This document shows, piece after piece, positions 8,693-18,908 of a DNA stretch of 29,747 nt. Under the pieces are notes generated by a model. That model was not told where the DNA came from and ran no database searches. It worked only from the letters and a program-made list of their open reading frames with translations. Source of the stretch: Chara braunii (taxonomy: Eukaryota; Streptophyta; Charophyceae; Charales; Characeae); NCBI GenBank assembly GCA_003427395.1, contig BFEA01000123.1, forward strand, positions 945,265 to 975,011, given 5' to 3'. How positions within the stretch are numbered: position 1 is the first letter of the stretch; every line of letters starts with the position of its first letter. The translations under genes were made by a program, and so were the position numbers.

Positions 8693-9730
8693 GAACTCAG
8701 AACAGTGGTGGCAAGGAATGCAGAAACTTGTTTGTACAAGGAAGAGCAGAGACAAACCACCTAAGAGAAGAAGAGATTGTGAATAATCTGCTACATCACT
8801 GTCACTGTATTACTAGATTCGAAATTCAGGAGGGAACTGCACAGATTCCTCATATAAACATCAAAAGATGAAACGGCGGAAGGAAGTGATGATGTAGAGC
8901 AATGGGTAAGAAATGTTGTGGTGACAACGTGAAAAAGTGTCAATGCGAAGAGAAGTGTATTGAGCGCTAGCGCCGTTCCGGTGAGCGCTATTGCGATGCT
9001 CTAACTTGTAACCCCGCGTCGCCACGACTTTCTGTTCACGGCGGGAAACCACCGCACGATCAGTTTGTGCGCTTTCCTTCTGTTTCAATTTTGAATCCTG
9101 CGTGGGGGAAATCGGAAGTGAGGTGCAAGTACCGGATGCCACGCCAAGCCACGCCTTCGGGCGTGGCTACCCCAAGCTAGACTTCGAACAGTCAGGAATA
9201 ACGAAGAGAAGGGAAAAAGGGAGAGAAGGTGAGGGAAAAGGACATGATCACTAAGGAAGGAAGGAATATGCGGACAATCTAAGAACAAGAAAAGAAAGAG
9301 AGATCAAGGGAGGCGAGAAGAATCTTACCAAGTGCAGGAGAGCAGTTTGTGGAAGCAGGTTATGCAAAGAAGCATTGCAAGCGGAAGAAGGGAACACCTC
9401 AGTTGCGACCAATCATCATCACGCTGATGTAAGGTTCGAGCGATTGCGTTCATCTCTAAAGGTAAGACTAGAACACCATCCTACTTCCCCCACAGTGTAG
9501 GAGACAGCACAAGGGCGACGCGAAGACGGAAGACGACACGAGCGGGGGACAACCGAACAGCGAGAAGGGGGAGCAGGAACGTACTTGTTATTGATCTTAG
9601 AAATGAATGATTTGGGAAGTAAACAAGAATGGTATTACACAATGATCCGCTTTAACGTGGGATGCAAAGTGTCTGAGTAACGTCTGGTTCAAGTTGATAT
9701 AGACGGCCAATCAACAGAGTAGATAGTCGA
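8693..9730. other. Unassigned region right of the gypsy element
   Basis: About 1 kb without a recognisable gene; the longest open frame, on the minus strand near 8861-9142, has no known motif. Purine-rich from about 9190 to 9400. It includes a tight hairpin at 9147-9168 and an AGCGCT pair near 8965-8993. It should continue the sequence found at 88-478, from which the gypsy insertion separates it. Confidence 0.5.
9147..9168. other. Perfect hairpin with C(TTCG)G loop
   Basis: AGCCACGCC, loop TTCG, then GGCGTGGCT: a 9-bp perfect stem closed by C-G around the ultrastable UUCG tetraloop. No T-rich tail follows, so it does not look like a terminator. Confidence 0.8.
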
Positions 9731-9749
9731 AATATTCCTTATCCGGATT

Positions 9750-10650
9750 CCTCGTCCCCGTTGCGATTCCCCCCTGACCCTATCTGACCTCGATAGGAGC
9801 TCTTCCCAACCTTTCTAATCCTCCTCTCTAATCTGACCCGATCGCGTTCCAGCCACGACTCTATCCCGATCCGGAGCCAACCTTTTCTATCCTAACTCTT
9901 CATCCAGATTTGATCTCGATCACGCCCCGACAACATCCCGACTCTGGTCCGGATCCCATTCCGATGTAATCCCGATTTCCACCCCGATTAGTTTCGATCT
10001 CCATCTCGATTAGGGCCTGATCTCTATCTTGATCCTATATCCATCCCGATCCGACCCCGATCCCCATCCCAATTCGATCTCGATCTCCACCCCGACTTGA
10101 TCTTGGTTTTCATCCCAAGTTGATAGCGGTCCCCAACCAGGTTTGTTCCAGATCTCTATCCAGGTCACAATTTCCACCCCGATTTAATCCTGATCCCGTC
10201 GCAATGTCACTCTGAGTCCGACCCTGTTCCCATCTAAAGCCCGATTCGTCCTCAGTTCACTCCCACCTTGATTTGCGTCCGCACCCAATCCGTCCACGTG
10301 CTGATCCCTTCTTGAGCCCAGTTCGTCATTGCTCTTCACCCTTCCATATTCGCGTGCTGAATCCACCCCAACCCTGAACAATCTCCAATCCAATTCGCCC
10401 CCCAGCAACGCTCCTCCTCGGCCTCGACCTAGTCGCTCCTAAGTTTCATCCTCATCCTAATCCCGACCCTCATCCCCTTCCCTTCCCCTTCCCCGTCCTG
10501 TTCTCTTCCTTACCTCATCCTGTTTTGGGCCTAGCCTCGTCCCCACTGTCGGCCCCATCTGGCACCGCCCCTAGCCGAGTCCCGAGCTCTATTGGTCTTC
10601 GGTTCGTCCCCTCACTAAATCCACCCTGGGCCCGGCCCGTCTTCAATCCC
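9750..10650. repeat. Degenerate CCCGAT/CTCGAT-rich minisatellite
   Basis: Roughly 900 bases saturated with variants of CCCGATC, CTCGATC and CCCATC on the plus strand, most regular between 9900 and 10200, fading to C/T-rich sequence toward 10650. Units are too diverged to set a period by eye. No coding signal is seen; the longest frame on the other strand just translates the repeat. Confidence 0.75.
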
Positions 10651-10738
10651 CCCTCCTCCCGCTCACCTCTCCCCTCACAGACCAAGCAAACACTGGGGTA
10701 ACTTCACCTGAACGATTGCATCACCGACAGTCACAACG

Positions 10739-12082
10739 ATGGACGAAATGGGAATCGAAATACAAAATTGGCTCGCGGAACAGACCAGAACATCACTCAT
10801 CAAAACCACCAAACTCATTAATCACGGCAGTAACAACAGAGAAGAGGTGGTGATTTAGGAATGTCCCAAAGAACTGACGACTAAACAAGACGAGTTTCAC
10901 AAAAAGCATGTTGTCCTATTCATCTTTTCCAAAAAGAGTCAGAAGTTGGATAGATAAGCCAAATTAAAATGGATTTGGGAAAAACTGAAGAGTCAGGAGC
11001 TAGTATAGGGACAAGAGCCCAAAGTATCCTTCCACCCAAGATCACGGAATGTCATCATCGTTCTGTGTATGGAAGAATCACTTGCCACGTTTCTGAAGAA
11101 CAAGTGTTTCACATGCAACTCGTCAGTGGTCACGGTGCACCCATGGAAACAAACAGCGAATTATCAGCAAACACCTTTCAGATACAGACAATAATTGATC
11201 AAAAACATTTTTGGATTCAATTTGATAACGTACCAGAAGGAATGCATGACAGTGTAAAAGAGAGAGTGAGGATCGAATATGGACACTTCAAGGAAGCACA
11301 CTGGATCGTCTCAACCCCAGACTTTCTCACTTCACATCACAATCAGATGAGAGTGGTATTGGATACGGGATCATACGAGAGACAGTCCGCTACCGTTCAT
11401 CCCGAATGAATGGTTTTTCTCTCAAGAGAACAAAGTCATCAGGTGTCCAACAAAAACAATCCCCTGTGCTTCAAGTGCAGACGGAGGGGACATCTAGGCA
11501 CGCATGTCAACTGTCCAAAGACAAAAGAAAACGCAAAACTGAAACCACTCAAAACAGCAAACCTTCAAAAAGTAGCAAACAAAAGGGGATACTGGTATGT
11601 CCCCGGTGCCCAGTACGCAGGCAAGGTGTTCAATAACAACTTGGACACACCTGACTGAGTATGGATGATCAAGGGAGAGCCAACCCCCAAACCGGAGGTC
11701 TACCCACCGTTTGACAGCTGGTGACAAAAACTGAAAATGGAAAAGAAATCACCCAAATGTTTCACCAGAGACCCGGTAATAAATGTCGTCTCTGAAGCAA
11801 GAAATTTGGGAAAATGACTTATGTGCAGACTTGCAGGCAATGCAGGAAACAACTCCAAGGGAATGGGTGGAAGTGGTAAAACAGAGACAGGAGGAAGAAA
11901 GGAAAAAGGAGGTCATGGAACAACCAAAAAAAAAACCATACCCCAGAAGAGCACAGAGGGGGAAGGACAAATCCAATCGAGGACAGAGCACGGATGTAGA
12001 AAGGCCGGATGAAAACATGGAACGGAGAGTAGGGAACATAAAGCACGAAGAGGGGGAAGCAACACAAGCGGTTATCGGGTAG
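10739..12082 (+). pseudogene. LINE ORF1, N-terminal part with zinc knuckle
   Basis: Begins MDEMGIEIQNWLAEQ at 10739, the first ATG of the coherent frame. That frame is broken by TAG and TAA codons and shifts near 11150-11200 to the one containing HFWIQFDNVPEGMHDSVKER, STPDFLTSHH and, after a TGA at 11407-11409, the knuckle CFKCRRRGHLGTHVNC at 11467-11514. This layout (nucleic-acid-binding fold then a CCHC-like knuckle with a longer last gap) is that of plant L1 ORF1, an RNA-binding chaperone of the retrotransposition particle. After another shift a highly charged tail runs from 11783 (SSLKQEIWENDLCADLQ) to a TAG at 12080-12082. Confidence 0.8.
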
Positions 12083-12108
12083 CTGAAAATTCAGGAATGA
12101 AGATTCTG

Positions 12109-12500
12109 AAGTGAGAGTTATGGGCAGTCTGAAAATCCTCAATGGTCTTGAAGTAGTGAAAGATCCGAACACCCTGAAAACCACCTGTTTAGGCAGGCTG
12201 CATCATGAAGTGGTGAAGGGTGTTCTGAAGTGGTCAAGTGAGAGTTTTAGGCAGTCTGAAAATCCTGAATGGTCCTGAAGTGGTGAAAGGTCCGAAGACC
12301 ATGAANACCACCCTTCACCACTTGAGGATGCAGCCTGCCTAAACAGGTGGTTTTCAGGGTCTTCGGAGCTTTCACCACTTCAGGATTATTCATGATTTTC
12401 AGACCTGAATAGTCTTGAAGTGGTGAAAGGTTCGAAGACCCTGAAAACCACCTGTTTAGGCAGGCTGCATCCTGAAGTAATGAAAGGTGTCCTGAAGTGG
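12109..12500. repeat. Direct and inverted repeat cluster inside LINE ORF1
   Basis: A unit of about 127 bases is repeated directly (GCAGTCTGAAAATCCT at 12124 and 12251) and again, shortened, from about 12405. Between them, 12311-12400 is the same unit inverted. The inverted copy and the last copy form a palindrome of nearly 90-base arms centred near 12403. Units are rich in CTGAAG and TGGTGAAAGG. One ambiguous base is at 12306. Confidence 0.85.
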
Positions 12501-12590
12501 TGATGAAAAATACGACTGTTGTTAACTTTCTCTCGGAAGGAACAAAAAATCCGACAGTGGGCGAAAAGAGGAAGCACATTGAAGGTTTGG

Positions 12591-12598
12591 ACGACAGG
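12591..12598. repeat. Target duplication ACGACAGG of element A, left
   Basis: Identical to 14146-14153. The LINE frame reads LDD-R across it before and after the insertion. Confidence 0.9.
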
Positions 12599-12608
12599 CT
12601 ATGTGACA

Positions 12609-12662
12609 CCCGCGGCCTAGGCCGCGGGCATTTCGGCCGCTGCGACCGAGAATCTCGGTCGC
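12609..12662. repeat. Two adjacent perfect palindromes at the left end of element A
   Basis: CCCGCGGCCTAGGCCGCGGG at 12609-12628 is a 20-bp perfect palindrome. GCGACCGAGA at 12642-12651 and its complement at 12653-12662 form a 10-bp inverted repeat around one base. Both are extremely GC-rich beside an AT-rich core. Confidence 0.95.
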
Positions 12663-13076
12663 GGCCGCGGCCGATGAGACCCACTCCGCTGCTTGTTTTT
12701 TTAATATTTTGTTTTTACCCCTAAAAATACGTTAAAAAAATAAAATAAAAAATATAGGGGTGTAGGGTTTGAAAAACCGTACAATCCTGTGTTTTTTATT
12801 TCGGAATCCGACTTCGTTTAAGATTTTTCAAAAATAAAAAATGAAATTTGATTTAAACAAAATATTTATAAAAAATTAAAAAGAAAAGCAACAATTTTTT
12901 TTTACTATTTTTTATCATGAGGGATATGGTCCCTCAGTTGTGCTGTATTTTGTTTTGAAATGATTTTCGTTTTTTTGTTCGGAAACAAGGTGTTTAAAAA
13001 AAATGAAGATGCAAAAATTTAAAACAAATCAACAAAAAAACGGGTCAGGCTGGGGTTGGTGTGTGTCTGTATCCCC

Positions 13077-13077
<1 letters not shown>

Positions 13078-13134
<57 letters not shown>
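13078..13134. repeat. (GT)n microsatellite at the gap edge
   Basis: Perfect GT run that ends in the assembly gap. Confidence 0.97.
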
Positions 13135-13859
13135 NNNNNNNNNNNNNNNNNNNNNNNNNNNNNNNNNNNNNNNNNNNNNNNNNNNNNNNNNNNNNNNNNN
13201 NNNNNNNNNNNNNNNNNNNNNNNNNNNNNNNNNNNNNNNNNNNNNNNNNNNNNNNNNNNNNNNNNNNNNNNNNNNNNNNNNNNNNNNNNNNNNNNNNNNN
13301 NNNNNNNNNNNNNNNNNNNNNNNNNNNNNNNNNNNNNNNNNNNNNNNNNNNNNNNNNNNNNNNNNNNNNNNNNNNNNNNNNNNNNNNNNNNNNNNNNNNN
13401 NNNNNNNNNNNNNNNNNNNNNNNNNNNNNNNNNNNNNNNNNNNNNNNNNNNNNNNNNNNNNNNNNNNNNNNNNNNNNNNNNNNNNNNNNNNNNNNNNNNN
13501 NNNNNNNNNNNNNNNNNNNNNNNNNNNNNNNNNNNNNNNNNNNNNNNNNNNNNNNNNNNNNNNNNNNNNNNNNNNNNNNNNNNNNNNNNNNNNNNNNNNN
13601 NNNNNNNNNNNNNNNNNNNNNNNNNNNNNNNNNNNNNNNNNNNNNNNNNNNNNNNNNNNNNNNNNNNNNNNNNNNNNNNNNNNNNNNNNNNNNNNNNNNN
13701 NNNNNNNNNNNNNNNNNNNNNNNNNNNNNNNNNNNNNNNNNNNNNNNNNNNNNNNNNNNNNNNNNNNNNNNNNNNNNNNNNNNNNNNNNNNNNNNNNNNN
13801 NNNNNNNNNNNNNNNNNNNNNNNNNNNNNNNNNNNNNNNNNNNNNNNNNNNNNNNNNNN
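13135..13859. other. Assembly gap
   Basis: 725 unresolved bases between a (GT)n and a (CAAT)n tract; any reading frame across it is meaningless. Confidence 0.99.
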
Positions 13860-13926
<67 letters not shown>

Positions 13927-13927
13927 C

Positions 13928-13967
<40 letters not shown>
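13860..13967. repeat. (CAAT)n microsatellite
   Basis: About 27 tetranucleotide units with two C-for-T variants near 13927-13932, inside element A. Confidence 0.97.
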
Positions 13968-13970
<3 letters not shown>

Positions 13971-14145
13971 AAAAACAATCAAAAAGAAAACTTTAATTTT
14001 TTTTGTTGCAGTCCCATAGGGGACGACGTGCGTCGTCCGCGCGCGTGCGCCCTCACTGGGCCGTGGTGCGGCCGCGCGGGAACTCGGCCGCGCAGCCTAG
14101 GCCGAGGCCGAGTCGGAGGCGGTTGTGGCCTAGGGGGACACATAG

Positions 14146-14153
14146 ACGACAGG
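14146..14153. repeat. Target duplication ACGACAGG of element A, right
   Basis: Partner of 12591-12598. Confidence 0.9.
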
Positions 14154-14723
14154 GAGGAAACCGAAGAGGAAATGGAATGGGTGGAAAACAACTACCCATG
14201 GTCTGAACAAGAGGAGAGCGAGCTCCTCAAGCTCATTCAAGTCTACGAAAAACAAGACGAATTCGAGTTGCAGTTGATTCTGCACAAAGAGGAGCAGAAA
14301 AACAAACAGAAAAAAACGTCACAAACCCATCCCAGCTCATTCCTCTCTCAGAAAATCCCTTTGCACCTCTGAAGAGAGAAAAGGAACTTGCAACCCTCTA
14401 TGAGGAGAAGCATTGTGGAGCCAAGGAGGATCAGAGAATGGAAATAGATGGGGCAACGGAGTCGAGGCAAAAGAAAAATCATAGGTCAAGGGGAAAAAAA
14501 TGTTAGGCTATAAGCCGGCCTACCCCCTAAACGACTAGGAGAAACAAAAGGATCAGGACACTCTGGGCAAAGAGTCTACAACATTAATGCAATTGGGCAT
14601 CCAGGCACAAACATTGTACGCACAATGTGACAGACTTGCATAATTGAATAGAAAAATGGAGCTACGCACAGTAGCGGTACAGGATCCACAATACAAGTCA
14701 AACGAAAAGTTCTCGGAAAGAGC
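14154..14723 (+). pseudogene. LINE ORF1, middle part
   Basis: Continues ORF1 after element A with an acidic helical segment (MEWVENNYPWSEQEESELL, then KLIQVYEKQDEFELQL). The frame stops near 14370, but a shifted frame goes on as NPFAPLKREKELATLYEEK, and a third carries TLYAQCDRLA, a TAA, then LNRKMELRTVAVQDPQYK, up to element B. The segment looks like a coiled-coil tail of ORF1. I recognise no conserved domain. It has at least two indels and several stops. Confidence 0.55.
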
Positions 14724-14731
14724 AAAAAAGA
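14724..14731. repeat. Target duplication of element B, left (AAAAAAGA)
   Basis: Matches 15074-15081 (AAAAAAGG) at 7 of 8 bases. Low complexity weakens it, but it sits exactly at the inverted ends. Confidence 0.65.
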
Positions 14732-15073
14732 TTGCGTTACCACTTGTACGCACCCTCGTACTCTTGTACTCGTACGCTAAGGGCCCCGTACGAGTTTTTA
14801 TTTTTATTTTTATCCGGTAGTATTTTTGTTTGTTTTCTCAAATTCTAATAAGAATCTGAAGATGATGCTCAACCAAATGTTGCTTGTTTTGTGTTGTTGC
14901 ATCACATATGTTTTTTCCGGATTTTTTTTATTACTTTTTTATTTTTTTGCTTTTTCGTAAGGGGGTGTACAAGACGTACAGGTTTCCGTACAGGTTCCCA
15001 TACAGATCCCGTACAAACATTACCTGTACGTTTCGTACGGAAAGACCCCGTACATGTACTCTATGCAACGTAG
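14732..15073. mobile_element. Element B: 342-bp non-autonomous element with GTAC clusters
   Basis: Ends are TTGCGTTACCA (left) and CTACGTTGCAT (right, read inward). Five GTAC lie at 14746-14791 and eight at 14967-15059; the AT-rich core between has none. The core at 14852-14926 aligns without gaps to element C. Removing the element with one duplication restores the ORF1 frame (ERAKK to ASMFLPTRAV). It has no coding capacity. Confidence 0.8.
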
Positions 15074-15081
15074 AAAAAAGG
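15074..15081. repeat. Target duplication of element B, right (AAAAAAGG)
   Basis: Partner of 14724-14731. Confidence 0.65.
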
Positions 15082-15622
15082 AAGCGAGTATGTTTTTACC
15101 AACAAGGGCGGTAATTCCCATTCAAGTGGATCCGCTGACAGAAAAATGGAACGTGGCAGTACACAAGGATCTTTCAACCGCCAGATGGCAATTGGGGCAA
15201 ACGAGGGAAGATGTTCTGAAGAGGATCAGTAAGGGGAACGAACCGAAATTCTTTGGGCTGGCAGGTGAAGTTACGGGTGACGTTCAACAAAGTCAAATGG
15301 AAGCCACAGGGAATCAGGCAGAAAAGACCAGGCGCCTTATGATGCAAGGTCGTTGCTAGTCTGTTTCGATAAGGAAACAGAACTGCCTGAGGATATGGAA
15401 TTGAGACCTTGGTGGTGGGTGGCAGCCTTACTGATCACAACACTGGGCAACGGAAATTTTATGACTCACAACGCAGCAGTACTTGCTACATTGGTGAAGT
15501 TAGGGGTCCTCTTGCGGAAGAGAATGAATTACCCTCTCTCCTTATTCCCCAGGAGGAGGAAGCAGAGTGCAACTCTCTCACCTAAACAAAAAACTCCAAG
15601 ACCAACAAGAGAGCAATTCTAG
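15082..15622 (+). pseudogene. LINE ORF1, C-terminal part
   Basis: After element B the frame reads ASMFLPTRAVIPIQVDPLTEKWNVA and continues to a TAG at 15357-15359. A frame one base away then continues as LLVCFDKETELPEDMELRPW to a TAG at 15620-15622, just before the ORF2 start, which suggests a one-base shift near 15345. The domain is not recognised. Close spacing (about 6 bases) between the two ORFs is compatible with reinitiation in a bicistronic LINE RNA, an inference only. Confidence 0.5.
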
Positions 15623-15628
15623 TAAATA

Positions 15629-16534
15629 ATGAAAGTACCAAGGGGGGATCTGGTAATTCAATCCTGGAACGTGAGGGGACTAGCAACAATTTTGCCAAAC
15701 CCAGCAAATGACATAGTCTAATAAACACGACAAGATGGAATGGTCCCAACCCCCCAGACATGTTGCTCCTCCACGAAACCCACCTAACCAACTCACACTC
15801 ACACGTCATAGCAGAGATGAAAATCATAAGGAGACTAAAAAGTTGTGCAACAACAGTATCAACGTATAGTCCCTCACCATTCTCAGCGGGCGTCAGCACG
15901 ATAGTACACAATAATTTGGAAGCAGCTCAACTAATACAAATTAACTCGATAACAACGGATACTATAAGAGGGAGATGGAACAAGTTAGAGATGACACTCA
16001 GAGGAAAGGACGTCACAATAAGTCACAATAATTAACTTATACGCCCCTAACTCATCCGCAGAGAGAGCAACATTCTTTGAGGAAATTGGGAACCTCATCC
16101 AACCCCATAGGCATACAATATTGGTGGGGGACTGGAACACAACACAGAACACTCATTTGGATAGAATCTCATGGGCGGAAGAAGTCTCCCAAGATCCGGT
16201 CGTGGCGGCACTAGCTAAAGTAGCAACGAAAAACAATCTCAAAGACCCATATAAGACCCTTAATATGGAAAAAAAAAAATACACTTGTATCAGGAAAACA
16301 ATTCAGGGTAGAACCTCCTTCTCCAGAATAAACTTCTTTCTAATTTCAGAGTCTTTAGAGGGGGCAGTCTTAGATAGCACAATCCAATTGCTTTGAACCT
16401 GACTCTTTGCATAGACAACTCGCCAGGGAAGAGCTTCTTTAGAAGGCTTCCGCATTATGATGGCTTCGACCACAATCCAATTGCTTTGAACCTGACTCTT
16501 TGCATAGACAACTCGCCAGGGAAGAGCCTTTTTA
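15629..16534 (+). pseudogene. LINE ORF2, apurinic-type endonuclease domain
   Basis: Starts MKVPRGDLVIQSWNVRGLA, with the N-terminal Asn block. After a shift near 15720 come LLLHETHL (the catalytic Glu, usually QETHL), SAGVSTIVHN, INLYAPNS after another break at 16032, VGDWNTT (usual GGDFN), SRINFFLIS (usual SRIDFF, Asp replaced by Asn through one G-to-A change) and FDHNPIALN (usual SDHxP). This enzyme nicks the target DNA so the LINE can prime on it. At least three frame changes and stops break it, and an internal 93-base duplication lies near its end. Confidence 0.85.
16378..16527. repeat. 93-bp-period partial duplication in ORF2
   Basis: 57 bases at 16378-16434 recur identically at 16471-16527; the spacing of 93 bases is 31 codons. 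The second copy is in the frame that continues downstream. Confidence 0.95.
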
Positions 16535-18347
16535 AGCTAAACACCTCACTCCTCAACCTAGACTCATTTAAGCAAGAATTCAAAGCCAAGTGGGAGGAGC
16601 TAAATGAGAGTTTTGCGGAAGGGGCCACTTCAAAGGTCCTTCCTTCAGCTGTCCGGAAGGTAAGTGATTGGGCGAGCCTATTCTCAAGAAGGGGGGCTGA
16701 AAAAAGAAAAGCAAGGCAGGAAAGTCTGGAAGCCATGGTGGAGATTGCAAAATTTAACCTGATTGCCAATCCGGGAGCAACTTTGTATGAACAACTCCTA
16801 GAGGAGGCTAGGGCTGAGTTGTGACAATGGGCGGAGTGGAGGAGGCAAGGACTAGCCATAAGGGCCAGAGTAAGAGACTGGGAAAGCAACAAAGCCATGA
16901 CAAAAATTTTCTTTCAAGGGATTAAAGTAAATCACAGGAACAACGGAATACTTGCTTTGAGAGACTCATTGGGAAACCTACAAACCACGCAAGAAGGAAT
17001 ATTAAAAGTCGCTTTAGATTTCTATCGGAATCTCTACATCTCCAAAACCTTTCTAGAAAACCCAGGCAGGGTATAGAAAGCAAGAGAGAAATTTTTAAAA
17101 TATCAAAAGCCTCAAGCAGGAAGCAATAGACTATCTGGAAAAGGAAATCACCAAGGATGAGCTCTGGGGAGCCCTCAAAAACATGCAACCCAACAAAACT
17201 CCAGGGAAGGATAGCCTCCCGAAAGAATTATGGCAAGACAACTGACACTTACTAGGGGATACAGTAACTGTTTTTTTCAAGGAAACTTTTGCAAAAGGAT
17301 CTATAGGTGAAAAGTTCAGCACACGAGTAGTTACTCTGCTATATAAGAAAGGGAAACGAGAAGACATAAGGAATTACAGACTCATAACCTTACTGCCAGC
17401 AGTGTCAAAAATCCTAGCCAAAGCCCTAGCTAATAGCATAAGGAATGTTAAGACAAATGCTTTCATTTAGACCAAACGGGGATTAATACCAGGGAGATAC
17501 ATTTTGGACAACGTAGTCAGCCTAAACGAACTAGTCAAGGTCATAAAGGATAAAAAAACGCAAGCAGCAATACTTTTCTTCGACTTTGAAAAAGCGTATG
17601 ACCAGGTCAACTGGGACTTCCTTCAGCAAAGCATGAAAAAAATGGGTGTAGGACCAAATTTCAAAAAATGGGTAAGAGTGTTTTATGAGGCGCCAGAGGT
17701 ATGGTTCAGGTTAACAAACACCTCTCAGAGAAATACAAAATGACCAGATCCGTAAGGCAAGGCGACCCGCTAGCAGCACCAATCTTCCTTTTTGTGATGG
17801 AAGCGATTGCAGCATTCCTTCGCGAGGACCCTTCGATAGAAAGACTCACAGCTCAACATGATGGAAGACCAATCGCCATCCCTATAGTAATGTTGTTCGC
17901 TGATGACCTGACCGTAGCAGATTTTTCCTTCCTTGCTCTCACAAAGGCTATGCAAGCATTCCAACTTGCATCGGAAATGAAAATTAACTGGAATAAAACA
18001 GTAGGATGGTGGTTAGCATCCTCAGATCCCCCGCAACAAAACCAAGTCACCCGAGGACTGCAATGGCTGGACGCGTGTCAACCGACACGATTTCTCGAGA
18101 TCCAGGTATCAGCAGAGGGAACAAGTGAAGTCTCTGGAGACAGCCTCCTAGTCAAGATGTCGAATAGGTTAGCAAGATGCCAGGCCACTTACGTCTCACT
18201 CGTGGGAAAAGCGCTGGTGATCAATACATCAATTATATCCATGGGTTGGTACGCGACTTCTCTCCGGAACCCGCCAACGTATTTCTTCACAAGACTCAAA
18301 AAGAAGATAAGATCCTATCTTTGGACAGGGAAAGCGGATAAAGAATG
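16535..18347 (+). pseudogene. LINE ORF2, reverse transcriptase domain
   Basis: LINE RT blocks in order: TKIFFQGIKVNHRNNGILAL, NKTPGKDSLPKELW, FSTRVVTLLYKKGKREDI, RGLIPGRYILDN, FFDFEKAYDQVNWDFL (first catalytic Asp), SVRQGDPLAAPIFLFVMEAI, and LFADDLTVAD with the FADD catalytic pair near 17900. Stops occur at 16822 and near 17072, 17242 (TGA) and 17468 (TAG where Gln is expected). A one-base shift lies near 17705, before KHLSEKYKMTRSV, and an earlier one near 17100. The enzyme would reverse transcribe LINE RNA at the nicked target. Catalytic residues survive, so loss is through stops and shifts. Confidence 0.92.
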
Positions 18348-18900
18348 ATACATTTCCAAAGTAGCTTGGAAATACATTACCAGACCCAAGTCATNAGGGG
18401 GGCTAGGAATACTGAGCCCAATAGCACAATTCCAAGCGCTACAACTAAAGTGGATAATGAAGCTCCTTTTCAACAGGGAGTTACCATGGCACAATATGAC
18501 GCTTCACCAAATTCGCAATCTAGTCCCTTTCAAAGTAGACCCATCAATAGAAGGCTATCACTGGATCCTGAACCCGGCATGGACTCCCAGACGAAAGGAA
18601 AAAGGTAGGCATACGGAAACAAAAAATCCGCCGAGTGAGCACTTAAACACCCTATTAACTCTCTGGAGGGCGTACTTTCCTGAGAAAGTAATAACCCCTT
18701 AGATCAAGGAGGAAGTGTTGAGACAACCCCTGTTCGGGACCCCCCTACTCACGGATCAGAACAACAGGTGTGGTCGTTAAATTCCAAAGAAAGGAGATGG
18801 AGAAAATGGATGAGCAACGGGATTTTAAAATTTGATCATTTATGGATCTCTGGGGAAAACAGATGGATCACGGCGCTGGAACTTAGAGCCATAATTAAAG

Positions 18901-18908
18901 GGGTACAC
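18901..18908. repeat. Target duplication GGGTACAC of element C, left
   Basis: Identical to 19262-19269; encodes the GVH codons of ORF2 in both copies. Confidence 0.93.

Larger units (their letters stand above)
12599..14145. mobile_element. Element A: non-autonomous inverted-end element with GGCC clusters
   Basis: Flanked by ACGACAGG. The left end is CTATGTGACAC and the right end, read inward, CTATGTGTCCC. Five GGCC lie within 12614-12672 and six within 14059-14130, none of them shared with the LINE. The interior is AT-rich, then (GT)n, a 725-base assembly gap, then (CAAT)n. Removing it with one duplication rejoins ORF1 from KRKHIEGLDDR to EETEEEMEW. No transposase is visible, though the gap could hide sequence. 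An 8-bp duplication with short inverted ends is seen in hAT, P and KDZ transposons, but the ends match no superfamily I recognise. Confidence 0.85.

Noticed and set aside
9140-9175. Rho-independent terminator or tRNA stem at the TTCG hairpin
   Set aside because: No T-run follows and no cloverleaf can be drawn around it.
13860-13967. CRISPR-like regular repeats
   Set aside because: These are simple tetranucleotide repeats without spacers, in a eukaryotic setting.
12599-14145. A 9-bp rather than 8-bp target duplication for the inverted-end elements
   Set aside because: A G precedes ACGACAGG and GGGTACAC on both sides, allowing 9. With 8 bp the two ends of A, B and C become symmetrical and the B duplication matches better.
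13003-14372. Long open frames across 13003-14372 on both strands
   Set aside because: They are created by the 725-base gap and by GT and CAAT microsatellites; only the last part (after 14153) is real LINE sequence.
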